A stretch of DNA of 64,000 bases, taken from NCBI RefSeq assembly GCF_015624505.1, contig NZ_CP061379.1:6262001-6326000 (forward strand), read 5' to 3'. Each line of letters opens with the position of its first letter. Position 1 is the first letter of the stretch. Below are positions 50,129-61,885 of this stretch, piece after piece. This DNA comes from Bradyrhizobium commune (lineage in GTDB: Bacteria > Pseudomonadota > Alphaproteobacteria > Rhizobiales > Xanthobacteraceae). Made by a program: the position numbers and the translations under genes. The notes beneath the pieces were generated by a model that did no database searches, was not told the DNA's origin, and saw only the letters and a program-made list of their open reading frames with translations.

Positions 50129-51298
50129 ATGAGCGTGTTCTGGCTGGCCCTGGCGGCCTTCGCGATCGGCACAGAAGGCTTTGTGATTGCAGGGCTTTTG
50201 CCGGCGATCGCCTCTGACCTGTCGATTTCGGTCTCGGCCGCCGGCCAATTGGTGACCGCCTACGCCCTCACCTATGCCGTGGGCTCGCCCATCCTGGCGG
50301 TGGCGCTGAACAATGTCGACCGCCGCACCGTGCTGGCGCTGGCGCTCTCGACCTTCATCGCCGGAAACCTCGCTGCGATGGTGGCATCCAACTACACCCT
50401 GCTGCTGGCCTCCCGCATGCTCATGGCGCTGGGCTCCGGACTTTGCATGCCGACGGCGCTGGCCGTCTCGGTCGCCGTCGCCACGCCGGAACGGCGCGGC
50501 CGCGCGGTGGCGCTGGTCACCTCGGGCCTCACGATCGCGACCGTCATCGGCGTTCCCCTCGGCAATCTCGTCGGCAGCCTGTTCGGCTGGCGCGCGACTT
50601 TTGCCATGGTCGCCGTCATCAGCGCGGTGGCGCTGGCCGGCCTCCTGCTCGGCCTGCCCCGTGGCCTGCCGCGCAACACCGCCTCGCTCGGCGACAGGCT
50701 GGCCGTGGCGCGTCACAGCAATGTCTTGACCGCGCTTGTCATCACGGTGCTCTGGGCGCTCGGCGGCTTCACCGTTTTCACTTATTTCGCCGTTCCGTTG
50801 CACGGTCTCGGCTTCGATGCCTCGCAAATCAGCCTGGCGCTTCTTGTGTTCGGCGGTGCGGCTGCGATCGGGAACATGCTCGGCGGGATCCTTGCCGACC
50901 GCCTCGGCATGCTCGCCACCGCAGCGCTCGGGCTTGCCGGCATGGCGAGCGCGCTGATCCTGCATTCGCTGGTCCTGAAGCTCTTGCCCGGGCAGGCGCA
51001 TTACGCGGTGCTGGGGACGATCTTCCTCTGGGGCATCTCGGGCTGGGCGTTCTATCCGGCCCAGGTCGCCAGCATCATCCGGATCGAGCCGCAGGCCTCG
51101 ATGATCGCACTCTCGCTCAATGCTTCCGCGATGTATTTGGGCTTCGCCATTGGCGGCGCGCTGGGCGGTGCGGTGCTCGCGACCCTCTCGCCAGATGATC
51201 TCGGCTGGATCGGCGGATCGAGCGTTGCGGCCTCGCTTCTGGTGCATCTCGCCCGTGGCTGGCAGGCGCGGCCGAAACCCGTCAAAATTGCTGGTTGA
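50129..51298 (+). CDS. Major facilitator superfamily exporter (sugar/arabinose-efflux type)
   Basis: A 389-residue MFS protein with twelve predicted helices, beginning MSVFWLALAAFAIGTEGFVI. Motif A-like loop: AVALNNVDRRTVLALAL; motif C-like GTEGFVIAGLLPAIA and GLTIATVIGVPLGNLVG place it in the DHA1 group near AraJ/YdeA-type efflux pumps. The start at 50129 follows AGGGAT 7 nt upstream. It is controlled by the divergent ArsR through two operators. The substrate is probably a small hydrophobic or toxic compound that inactivates the repressor (inference). Confidence 0.9.
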   Translation: MSVFWLALAAFAIGTEGFVIAGLLPAIASDLSISVSAAGQLVTAYALTYAVGSPILAVALNNVDRRTVLALALSTFIAGNLAAMVASNYTLLLASRMLMALGSGLCMPTALAVSVAVATPERRGRAVALVTSGLTIATVIGVPLGNLVGSLFGWRATFAMVAVISAVALAGLLLGLPRGLPRNTASLGDRLAVARHSNVLTALVITVLWALGGFTVFTYFAVPLHGLGFDASQISLALLVFGGAAAIGNMLGGILADRLGMLATAALGLAGMASALILHSLVLKLLPGQAHYAVLGTIFLWGISGWAFYPAQVASIIRIEPQASMIALSLNASAMYLGFAIGGALGGAVLATLSPDDLGWIGGSSVAASLLVHLARGWQARPKPVKIAG

Positions 51299-51383
51299 TG
51301 GGCGTTTTTCGGGGTTTCGCCGCCCCGAAAACTGGTCTAAGACCCACCCGCGCGCGAGGGAGACCCCCGCGCTCTCGGCTTAA

Positions 51384-51413
51384 GGGGACGCGCGGCAAGC
51401 GCGCCCTTTTTTT
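51384..51413 (+). terminator. Intrinsic terminator between MFS gene and carB
   Basis: GGG-ACGCGC-GGCAA-GCGCGC-CC then seven T residues. It ends 35 nt before the carB start, so it also sits in a position where it could work as a carB leader attenuator. Confidence 0.85.
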
Positions 51414-51448
51414 GTGCCCAGATTCCACTTCGACTTCGGCGAGAGTTG

Positions 51449-54913
<3,465 letters not shown>

Positions 54914-54915
54914 TC

Positions 54916-54938
54916 GCTAGCGGCAGCTCTGCTGCCGC
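54916..54938. repeat. Hairpin after carB
   Basis: AGCGGCAG-CTCTG-CTGCCGCT lies 3 nt after the carB stop; no T-run follows. It could be a weak terminator or mRNA-stabilising stem between carB and greA. Confidence 0.5.
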
Positions 54939-55118
54939 TAAGTGATTGGCGATGAAGCCACAATGGCCGGAGGAACCGTCCGGCCATATGGTTGTTCTGT
55001 TCCGGCGCCAGACCCACATAACGCTCCGGCGGCCGCGGGTTCAGCGCCGGGCATACTGACGAATCAAGGTTGCGGCGCCGCTTGTTTTGGGGCGCACGAC
55101 TGGAGAACGAGAGAAGCG

Positions 55119-55592
55119 ATGGAAAAGGTTCCGATGACCGCGAGCGGCTTTGCCGCGCTCGGGGAAGAATTGAAGAAGCGCCAGTCCGAGGACCGTCCGC
55201 GTATCATCGAGCACATTGCGGAGGCCCGCTCACACGGCGACCTGTCGGAAAACGCGGAATATCATGCCGCGAAGGAAGAGCAGTCGCACAATGAGGGCCG
55301 CATCGCCGAGCTCGAGGACAAGCTCGCGCGCGCCGATATCATCGACATTTCCAAGCTCTCCGGCGACACCATCAAGTTCGGCGCCACCGTGACGCTGGTC
55401 GACGAGGATACAGAGAAGAAGACGGTGTGGCAGATCGTCGGCGAAGTCGAAGCCGACGCCAAGAAGGGCCGCATCTCCATCACCTCGCCGCTGGCGCGGG
55501 CGCTGATCGGCAAGAAGAAGGGCTCGACCGTCGAGGTCAACGCACCTGGCGGTGCCAAGGCGTATGAGATCACCAAGGTGGAGTGGCGGTAA
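55119..55592 (+). CDS. greA: Transcription elongation factor GreA
   Basis: A 157-residue factor. The N-terminal coiled-coil hairpin ([40 protein letters not shown] with the acidic tip D-L-S-E-N-A-E) inserts in the secondary channel of RNA polymerase and stimulates transcript cleavage. The C-terminal FKBP-like domain ([36 protein letters not shown]) follows. The start is ATG 55119; the open frame to 54942 is not GreA-like. Lies 205 nt after carB with its own terminator. Confidence 0.97.
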   Translation: MEKVPMTASGFAALGEELKKRQSEDRPRIIEHIAEARSHGDLSENAEYHAAKEEQSHNEGRIAELEDKLARADIIDISKLSGDTIKFGATVTLVDEDTEKKTVWQIVGEVEADAKKGRISITSPLARALIGKKKGSTVEVNAPGGAKAYEITKVEWR

Positions 55593-55611
55593 TCGGTGCC
55601 GCGGCGCATGG

Positions 55612-55641
55612 AAAAGCCGCGCAGCAAGCGCGGCTTTTTTG
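55612..55641 (+). terminator. Intrinsic terminator of greA
   Basis: AAAAGCCGCG-CAGCAAG-CGCGGCTTTTTT, 20 nt after the stop. Confidence 0.92.
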
Positions 55642-55731
55642 TTTCGGGCCATTGCGCGATTGCGAACGACGGCGATTGTGAACGACGACGTCCTCCGTCA
55701 TGCTCTGCACCCTACATCAAGGGAGGATGCG

Positions 55732-56127
55732 ATGGACATCGATCGTATCGCCGCGCAGAGCCAGCCTTATGTGCTCAGTCTGTTCCGCTTCGTCACCGGA
55801 CTTCTGCTGTTTCACTACGGCGTGGCCAAGCTGTTCAAATTTCCACCGGTCGAGATGTTCGAAAGCGTCACGCCGCTGTCGCTCTGGGGTGTGGCGGGCA
55901 TGATCGAGCTCGTGCTCGGCGGCCTGTTGATGCTTGGGCTCTTCACGCGTCTGGCCGCGTTCATCCTCGCCGGTGAGATGGCCTTTGCCTATTTCATCGA
56001 ACACCTGCCGCACAGCTTCTTTCCCGTCATCAACGACGGTGCGCTGGCGATCGTCCTATGCTTCGCCTGCCTTTATCTCGCCGTCACCGGCGGCGGGCCG
56101 GTCAGTGTGGATGCGATGCGGCGATGA
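55732..56127 (+). CDS. DoxX family membrane protein
   Basis: A 131-residue protein with four hydrophobic helices: LFRFVTGLLLFHYGVAKLF, GMIELVLGGLLMLGLFTRLA, FILAGEMAFAYFIEH and LAIVLCFACLYLAVTGGG. The pattern R-x-x-x-G-x-x-F-x-x-x-G-x-x-K is the DoxX/DoxD signature. GGAGG lies 7 nt upstream of the ATG. DoxX proteins are thought to take part in quinone or thiosulfate redox at the membrane, but most are uncharacterised. Convergent with the Lrp gene (9-nt gap). Confidence 0.9.
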   Translation: MDIDRIAAQSQPYVLSLFRFVTGLLLFHYGVAKLFKFPPVEMFESVTPLSLWGVAGMIELVLGGLLMLGLFTRLAAFILAGEMAFAYFIEHLPHSFFPVINDGALAIVLCFACLYLAVTGGGPVSVDAMRR

Positions 56128-56136
56128 TTAAGCGAG

Positions 56137-56616
56137 CTACCTCCGTCCCTTCACATCCAGCGGCACGGCCGCCTCGTATTTCGAATTATGCAGCACCAGT
56201 GACGTGCGTACGTTGCGCACATGGGGCGCGGCGGTCAGGTGGGTGACGAAATCCTGAAAGGTCGCCATGTCGGGGGCGACGCATTTGAGGATGAAATCGA
56301 CCTCTCCCGACAGCATCCAGCATTCCCGCACCAGCGGCTCGGCGCGGACGAACTGCTCGAAGGCGCGCAAATCCGCTTCCGCCTGGCTGGAGAGGTGCAC
56401 GGCGGCAAAGACCGTGACGTCGAAACCCAGTTTTCGCGCGTCCAGCAGTCCGCGATAGCCGTGAATGTACCCCTCCTCCTCCAGCGCGCGGACGCGGCGC
56501 AGGCAGGGCGGGGGCGAAATGCCGACCCGCTTGGCCAGCTCGACATTGGTGATTCGACCGTCGGCCTGGATCTCACCCAGAATTTTCAGGTCGATCTCGT
56601 CTAGGTTCCGCGACAC
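56137..56616 (-). CDS. Lrp/AsnC family transcriptional regulator
   Basis: A 159-residue regulator: helix-turn-helix LDEIDLKILGEIQADGR, NVELAKRVGISPPPCLRRVR, then an RAM ligand-binding/oligomerisation domain (FDVTVFAAVHLSSQAEADLR, ECWMLSGEVDFILKCVAPDM). The start is GTG 56616, 9 nt after AGGAG; the frame is open to 56781 but not Lrp-like. It is divergent from trxB with 266 bp between starts. Lrp-type proteins next to trxB are recurrent in alphaproteobacteria (from memory), but regulation is not proven. Confidence 0.92.
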   Translation of the reverse strand: MSRNLDEIDLKILGEIQADGRITNVELAKRVGISPPPCLRRVRALEEEGYIHGYRGLLDARKLGFDVTVFAAVHLSSQAEADLRAFEQFVRAEPLVRECWMLSGEVDFILKCVAPDMATFQDFVTHLTAAPHVRNVRTSLVLHNSKYEAAVPLDVKGRR

Positions 56617-56882
56617 GTGATTGGAACTCCTCGCCTTGCGGCGGTATCGGGTGGGTCTGTCGCAATCCTCATAACCCAGTCTGCGCCAAATGAGCAATTT
56701 TATTGCGCGTGCAGCGCAATGGACTTTTGTTCCCTGTTGGAAAAATCCGCCGACATGGAATGCAATTCTTGCATAGCTCACCAGAAGGCTTAGATTAGCT
56801 CTGATATTTCAGCGCCTCCGCGAGGCCTCCTGGCTCCTTCCGCGCCCGCGCTGCAAATCCCCCGTGAAAGGCGTCCATCGAA

Positions 56883-57848
56883 ATGTCCGCTCCTGTTCAT
56901 GCAAAGGTCGTCATCATTGGCTCCGGCCCCGCCGGCTACACCGCGGCGATCTATGCCGCGCGCGCGATGCTCGAGCCGATCCTGATCCAGGGCATCCAGG
57001 CGGGCGGCCAGCTCACCATCACCACCGACGTCGAGAACTATCCGGGCTTCGCTGACGTGATCCAGGGCCCCTGGTTGATGGAACAGATGGAGAAGCAGGC
57101 GGTCCATGTCGGCACCAAAATCGTCTCCGACCTGGTCACCAAGCTGGAGACATCCCAGCGGCCGTTCCGCCTCACCTGCGACTCCGGCGACGTCTATCTC
57201 GCCGAAACCGTGATTCTGGCCACCGGCGCGCAGGCGCGCTGGCTCGGGCTGCCCTCTGAGGCGAAATTTCAGGGCGGCGGCGTGTCGGCCTGCGCCACCT
57301 GCGACGGCTTCTTCTACCGCAACAAGGAGGTCGTGGTGGTCGGCGGCGGCAATACCGCAGTCGAGGAAGCCCTGTACCTGACCAACCATGCCTCGCAGGT
57401 GACGATCGTGCATCGTCGCGACCACTTCCGTGCCGAGCGCATCCTCCAGGAGCGCCTGTTCAAGCACCCGAAGATCAAGGTGATCTGGGACTCCGCCGTT
57501 GACGAGATCTGCGGAACCGAGAACCCGAACAAGGTCACCCATGTGCGCCTGAAGAACGTCAGGACCGGCGCACTCACGGATTTGAAGACCGACGGCATCT
57601 TCATCGCCATCGGCCACGCGCCGGCGACCGAGCTCGTGAAAGACCAGATCAAGCTGAAACCATCCGGCTATGTCGAGGTCGCCCCGAACTCGACCGCGAC
57701 CTCGGTGCCCGGCCTGTTCGCCGCCGGCGACGTCGCCGACGAAACCTATCGCCAGGCCGTGACGGCCGCCGGCCTCGGCTGCATGGCAGCGCTCGAGGCT
57801 GAACGATTCTTGGCCCTGCGCGCCAGCGAGCGCGCGGCAGCGGAATAA
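56883..57848 (+). CDS. trxB: Thioredoxin-disulfide reductase
   Basis: A 321-residue flavoenzyme. FAD-binding motif IIGSGPAGYTAAIYAARAM, NADPH-binding GGGNTAVEEALYL, redox-active cysteines in ACATCDGFF, and C-terminal FAD motif GLFAAGDVADETYRQAVTAAG. It reduces thioredoxin with NADPH. It is followed after 5 nt by the LysR gene and so forms an operon with it. Confidence 0.97.
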   Translation: MSAPVHAKVVIIGSGPAGYTAAIYAARAMLEPILIQGIQAGGQLTITTDVENYPGFADVIQGPWLMEQMEKQAVHVGTKIVSDLVTKLETSQRPFRLTCDSGDVYLAETVILATGAQARWLGLPSEAKFQGGGVSACATCDGFFYRNKEVVVVGGGNTAVEEALYLTNHASQVTIVHRRDHFRAERILQERLFKHPKIKVIWDSAVDEICGTENPNKVTHVRLKNVRTGALTDLKTDGIFIAIGHAPATELVKDQIKLKPSGYVEVAPNSTATSVPGLFAAGDVADETYRQAVTAAGLGCMAALEAERFLALRASERAAAE

Positions 57849-57853
57849 CGATC

Positions 57854-58777
57854 ATGCCTCGAACACGCGACGGATTTACGGATATGGACTGGGACAAGCT
57901 GAAGGTGTTTCACGCGGCGGCGGAAGCGGGCAGCTTCACGCATGCGGGAGAGCAGCTCGGCCTGTCGCAATCGGCAGTGTCACGCCAGGTCTCGGCGCTG
58001 GAGCAGGAGCTCTCGGTCTCGCTGTTCCATCGCCACGCCCGCGGCCTGATCCTCACCGAGCAGGGCGACCTTTTGTTCCGCACCGCGCATGACGTGTTCA
58101 TGCAACTCCAGGCGGCGCGCGCGAAACTGACCGATAGTCGCGAACGGCCGAGCGGCGATCTCAAGATCACCACCACGCCCGGCGTCGGCATCAACTGGCT
58201 GATCCCGCGGCTCGGCGAATTCACGGCGCTCTATCCGGAGATCCGGATCTCGCTGATCGTCACCGACGAGGAGCTCGATCTGTCGATGCGCGAGGCCGAC
58301 GTCGCGATCCGCACCCGCAAGCCGACGCAGCCGGATCTCATCCAGCGCAAGCTTTTCGCAATGGGCTTCCACGCTTATTGCTCGCCGGATTACATCAAGC
58401 GCTTCGGCACGCCGCGGACGCTGGAGGAACTCGACTCCCACCGCATCATCACGCTCTCCGACGGCAACTTCGCGCCGCATCTTCAGAATCGCAACTGGCT
58501 GATCGAAGCCGGCCGCAACGGCTCGGGTCCGCGCGAAGCCTATTTCAAGGTCAACAACATCCTCGGCCTGGTGCGCGCCTGTCAGCAGGGCCTCGGCATC
58601 GCCGCGTTGCCGGATTACCTGATCGAGGAACAGAGCCGCCTCGTGCAACTGTTCGGCGAATCGGATTCGATTCAACTGGATACGTATTTCGTCTATCCGG
58701 AAGAGTTGAAGACGGTCGCACGCGTGCAGGTGTTCCGCGACTTCGTGGTGAGCAAAGCGCAGCGCTGGCCGTCCTGA
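57854..58777 (+). CDS. LysR-family transcriptional regulator cotranscribed with trxB
   Basis: A 307-residue regulator. The winged helix reads MDWDKLKVFHAAAEAGSFTH, then GEQLGLSQSAVSRQVSALEQ. The effector domain has TTTPGVGINWLIPRLGEF and DVAIRTRKPTQPDLIQRKL. The ATG at 57854 lies 5 nt after the trxB stop; MDWDKL at 57884 is an equally good start. The full-length effector domain is intact. A role in oxidative-stress or redox control is suggested only by the trxB linkage. Confidence 0.92.
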   Translation: MPRTRDGFTDMDWDKLKVFHAAAEAGSFTHAGEQLGLSQSAVSRQVSALEQELSVSLFHRHARGLILTEQGDLLFRTAHDVFMQLQAARAKLTDSRERPSGDLKITTTPGVGINWLIPRLGEFTALYPEIRISLIVTDEELDLSMREADVAIRTRKPTQPDLIQRKLFAMGFHAYCSPDYIKRFGTPRTLEELDSHRIITLSDGNFAPHLQNRNWLIEAGRNGSGPREAYFKVNNILGLVRACQQGLGIAALPDYLIEEQSRLVQLFGESDSIQLDTYFVYPEELKTVARVQVFRDFVVSKAQRWPS

Positions 58778-58844
58778 TTTCCGCATGACTGACATGCGGC
58801 TTGGACGGTTGCTGCATGGCGCTCGGCAAGCTCATAATGTTTGC

Positions 58845-58981
58845 ACGCTGAGCCTTCGCGTTGCGCATTTGTCCCCCTCCTCCAGTGGCGCGGGAGTTCA
58901 GTAATCCCTCTTGGAAGGTGATTGTGTCGGCCTCACGTGGCCAATACCTTAAGCCGGGCTCGCTTGAGCCCGGCTTTTTTT
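58845..58981 (+). ncRNA. Candidate small RNA 1 (between lysR-type gene and dapA-like gene)
   Basis: A candidate promoter TTGCTG (58809) - 18 bp - CATAAT (58833-58838) precedes about 137 nt that ends in a strong intrinsic terminator. Inside, AAGGT...GGCC-TCAC-GTGGCC-AAT-ACCTT (about 58915-58950) folds into a long hairpin. There is no credible open frame. No known family was recognised. Confidence 0.4.
58951..58981 (+). terminator. Intrinsic terminator, end of candidate small RNA 1
   Basis: AAGCCGGGCTC-GCTT-GAGCCCGGCTTTTTTT: an 11-bp stem with a seven-T tail, 170 nt after the LysR-type stop. Confidence 0.92.
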
Positions 58982-59047
58982 CGTCCCATCCGGCATTCGC
59001 CCTCCGCGTGTATTGACAGTTTTGGGCTTGCCCCGCATCATTCGCCA

Positions 59048-59180
59048 ATGATCACGAAGTCGTGCGCACCCGTTTCGAAAAAAGGCCCCCATCCGGGGAC
59101 CTCGGAATGTTGCGCGCGCTAGGCTGACTTCGTCATCGCGAGCTAATCCCGAAAACCCCGCCGCCTGGACGGGGTTTTTT
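59048..59180 (+). ncRNA. Candidate small RNA 2 (immediately upstream of dapA-like gene)
   Basis: TTGACA (59013-59018) and CATCAT (59036-59041), with a 17-bp spacer, precede about 133 nt that end in a strong terminator. Segments ACGAAGTC (about 59054) and GACTTCGT (about 59126) can pair as a long closing stem around a hairpin-like CCCCCATCCGGGG. No open frame fits. Confidence 0.4.
59152..59180 (+). terminator. Intrinsic terminator, end of candidate small RNA 2
   Basis: AAAACCCCG-CCGCCTGGA-CGGGGTTTTTT, ending 44 nt before the DapA-family start. Confidence 0.9.
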
Positions 59181-59224
59181 CATGCGCCCTCCGTCTCAGG
59201 TTTTGGCCGAGAAGGAGACCAGAC

Positions 59225-60133
59225 ATGACCGACCTACGAACTCACATGCATGGGCTGTGGCTGCCGCTGGTGACGCCGTTTCGCGACGGACGGCTCGACG
59301 AGACGTCGCTGCGGCGGCTGACGCGGCACTACTGCACACAGGCGATCGACGGCTTCATCCTGGGGGCGACCTCCGGTGAAGGCATGACGCTGCGCGACGC
59401 CGAGCTCGAACGTCTCGTCGCCATCGTGCGCGACGAGATGGCGGCGGGCCGCCGCACCATTCCGATCTGCCTCGGCCTCTCCGGCGCGGACACGTCGCGG
59501 CTGAAGCACCGCCTTGATGAAACTGCGGACTGGCCGATCGACGGTTATCTGATCGCAAGCCCCTATTACGTGCGGCCGTCGCAGCGCGGCCTTTTGGCGC
59601 ATTTCGAGGCGCTGGCCGATCACGCCGCCTGGCCGCTCGCGCTCTACAACATTCCCTATCGCTGCGCGGTCAACATCACCAACCAGACCATGCTGCGCTT
59701 GGCGGAGCATCCGAACGTGGTGGGCCTGAAGGATTGCGGTGCGAGCCGCGAGCAATCGATCGCGCTGCTGCGCGACCGGCCGCAGGGCTTTCGCGTGCTC
59801 ACCGGCGAGGACGCGAATTACTACGAAGCGCTCTCTGACGGCGCCGATGGCGGCATCCTGCTCTCCGCCCACATCGAGACCGCGACATTCGCAGCCGTCC
59901 ACGCCGAGCTGAAGCGCGGCAACCATGATGCGGCGCAGGCGCGCTGGCAGGAGGTCGCCGAGCTGACGCGGCTGCTGTTCGCCGAACCGAGCCCGGCGCC
60001 CGCAAAATACTGGCTGTGGCGGAGCGGCCTGATCGATAGCCCGGAAGTGCGCCTGCCGATGGTGGAAGTGAGCAGCGAGCTCGCTGCGACGATCGATCGC
60101 GAGATCGAGCGGCGGGTGAAGGTCGCGGCGTAG
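59225..60133 (+). CDS. DapA-family class I aldolase (dihydrodipicolinate synthase-like)
   Basis: A 302-residue TIM-barrel lyase. WLPLVTPFRDGRLDE opening, GATSGEGMTLRDAE (phosphate/carboxylate loop), PYYVRPSQRGLLAHF, active Tyr in LYNIPYRCAVN and Schiff-base Lys in VVGLKDCGASREQ. True DapA condenses pyruvate and aspartate semialdehyde for lysine and peptidoglycan, but many paralogs act in sugar-acid catabolism. The genome probably has another dapA, so the role is open. GAGAAGGAG precedes the ATG. Confidence 0.88.
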   Translation: MTDLRTHMHGLWLPLVTPFRDGRLDETSLRRLTRHYCTQAIDGFILGATSGEGMTLRDAELERLVAIVRDEMAAGRRTIPICLGLSGADTSRLKHRLDETADWPIDGYLIASPYYVRPSQRGLLAHFEALADHAAWPLALYNIPYRCAVNITNQTMLRLAEHPNVVGLKDCGASREQSIALLRDRPQGFRVLTGEDANYYEALSDGADGGILLSAHIETATFAAVHAELKRGNHDAAQARWQEVAELTRLLFAEPSPAPAKYWLWRSGLIDSPEVRLPMVEVSSELAATIDREIERRVKVAA

Positions 60134-60141
60134 CGCTTCCA

Positions 60142-60174
60142 CTCCCTCTCCCCGTCAGAACGGGGCGAGGGAGC
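60142..60174. repeat. Short palindromic repeat (CTCCCTCTCCCCG family)
   Basis: CTCCCTCTCCCCGT and CGGGGCGAGGGAG face each other over CAGAA, 9 nt after the DapA-like stop. The same CTCCCTCTCCCCG palindrome is familiar between bradyrhizobial genes (from memory); only one copy is in this window. Confidence 0.65.
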
Positions 60175-60295
60175 GAGACAGCGTGCCCGTGGTTAACCGC
60201 GCACCAACGGCCTTCGCAGCTGCCGCATGGCGCATCCACGCCTCGTTTACGCAATCGCGCCTATCGTTCTGCTCCAACGACTTCAAAAAGGGGGA

Positions 60296-60451
60296 ATGAC
60301 CATGGGGCAACGCAACCGCCCGACGGCGGCGGAAATCTTCGCGCCCGCTGATCTCTTGAAGGGAATTCTGGTGGTGTCGTCGTTCGGCTTCTGGGCCGTG
60401 ATGCTCGGGCTGATGCCGGTGCTGCTGTTTCGCGTCTGGCTCGCGCCCTGA
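60296..60451 (+). CDS. Small single-TM protein (51 aa)
   Basis: A 51-residue protein: MTMGQRNRPTAAEIFAPADL, then one transmembrane helix (ILVVSSFGFWAVMLGLMPVL) and LFRVWLAP. GGGGGAA is 5 nt upstream of ATG 60296. It shares its helix pattern (G-I-L...G-x-W-x-V-x-L-x-L-x-P-V) with the next small protein. Confidence 0.65.
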   Translation: MTMGQRNRPTAAEIFAPADLLKGILVVSSFGFWAVMLGLMPVLLFRVWLAP

Positions 60452-60570
60452 CGGGATGGTTAAGCCGAGGTCACAAATGCGCTCCAAATGCGAGCGGAGC
60501 GGCGACCCGGAATCTTAAAACATCTTGCGTATCGTTCATCCCCATAAGCGAAGAAATCGCGGGGGCGAAT

Positions 60571-60741
60571 TTGAATAATCAGAATGATGCGGCGTCGCAT
60601 TACGGCGCCGGGCAGCAGAGCTTTGACGACGCCGGACAGCAGGGCTTTTCCACCGGGGACATTCTCTGGGCCGTCGGCATCTGGTCGGTGATCCTGACGC
60701 TGTCGCCGGTGATCGTGTTCTACATGCTGATGGTGGCGTAG
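60571..60741 (+). CDS. Small single-TM protein (56 aa), probable paralog of the preceding one
   Basis: TTG start at 60571 after GGGGGCG. MNNQNDAASHYGAGQQSF opens a polar Gln-rich N terminus, then ILWAVGIWSVILTLSPVIVF forms a TM helix, ending YMLMVA. The helix aligns with that of the 51-aa neighbour. It is too short for usual gene finders and starts with TTG, so it is easily missed. Function unknown. Confidence 0.6.
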   Translation: MNNQNDAASHYGAGQQSFDDAGQQGFSTGDILWAVGIWSVILTLSPVIVFYMLMVA

Positions 60742-60810
60742 CGCGCTCGCCCCAAAACGCAAAACGCGCGGAGACCGCGCGTTCGTCGTCCGGGGAAATG
60801 ATTGATGAAA

Positions 60811-61488
60811 TTAAGCCGCCTGCTTGTGCATTGCGCCGGATGCCGACGCCGTGCCACGAATGGCTTTCACTGAACGCTCGATCGCCGCCCACAGCCTTGC
60901 AATTTCCTGAGCCGCACGGCTCTCGGCCTGATACTCACGCGCGCCTTCGCCGTGGCTGAGTGCCATCAACAAATCCGAACGATTGGTGATCTGACCGCCC
61001 CACACCGGAGCACGAAACTTCGCCAGCGCCTCGCGGGCGATGGTGACGATCGGGCTTTCGGATTCGTCGCGACGCGCCGGTGCGCCGTTGAGCACGACCG
61101 CATAGGGCTTGCGTGCGGCGCGGCACATCTGGATGGTTTCCTGCACCGCGTTGACGTCGAACACGCCAGGTCGTGCCGGGATGACCACCATCGTCGCGTT
61201 CTTGATCGCGTCGTCGACCACGGCCGAGAGATTCGGCGGCGTGTCGATCAACACCCATTCATATCCGTCGCGCTTGGCAGCGGAGACGATGCCGCTGACC
61301 GAGTTCACCGCAGCCTTGATCGGCGGTTCGTTGGTGCCACGCAGCTTGTGCCACAGCGTGAGCGACCCTTGCGGATCGGCATCGACGAGCAGAATAGGCT
61401 TTGTCGCCTTGATCTGCGCGGCGAGATGTGCGGCCAGGGTTGACTTGCCCGAGCCGCCTTTACGCGATGCAAAAACAATAACGTTCAT
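60811..61488 (-). CDS. ParA-like ATPase (orphan)
   Basis: A 225-residue deviant Walker A ATPase: MNVIVFASRKGGSGKSTLA (KGGSGKS with the signature Lys), Walker A' LLVDADPQGSLTLWH, Walker B WVLIDTPPNLSAVVDDAI, and PARPGVFDVNAVQETIQMCR. It ends VKAIRGTASASGA. No ParB gene or parS-like palindrome is adjacent, so this is an orphan that may position a cellular cargo rather than segregate DNA. The start is ATG 61488; the open frame to 61635 lacks a ribosome site. Confidence 0.9.
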   Translation of the reverse strand: MNVIVFASRKGGSGKSTLAAHLAAQIKATKPILLVDADPQGSLTLWHKLRGTNEPPIKAAVNSVSGIVSAAKRDGYEWVLIDTPPNLSAVVDDAIKNATMVVIPARPGVFDVNAVQETIQMCRAARKPYAVVLNGAPARRDESESPIVTIAREALAKFRAPVWGGQITNRSDLLMALSHGEGAREYQAESRAAQEIARLWAAIERSVKAIRGTASASGAMHKQAA

Positions 61489-61885
61489 ACCTCTGGCCTC
61501 CAGATTGACCCCAGGTGGCGAAAATGAATCACCGCGCTGATTCGTGAAAGAAAAATTTATCGGGAGTTGACTCTCAGTCACGAAATAACAAGGCGTGTTG
61601 GCTTTTGAGTCACACTGCGTCGCGCCGGCAGACACAAACCGCCATGAAGCGCCCGTCCCAAGGGCATTCGTGCGTTTTTTGAGCAGGACTGCGGGAAAAA
61701 CCGGAATGCAACCTCGCCGGGTGCCACCTCGCGCCGTTCATGTCCGTCGCGCGCGTCCGCAATTGCTGCAAGCAGACGCGCGCCCGAGTGAACAAAAGGA
61801 GTCCAGTGGCTGTCTCCTGGCTGATGCCTGAGTCAGTTTGACGCGAGGCATGGAGTTTCGAAACAGGAACGCGCCAGCGACGCGC
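61489..61885. other. Gap between ParA-like and Cys-rich protein genes
   Basis: No gene, RNA or repeat is recognised. Open frames (for example + 61595-61831) are short and without family features. The region should contain the parA-like promoter on the minus strand; TGAGTCA-like patterns near 61570 and 61606 are too weak to call. Confidence 0.4.
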
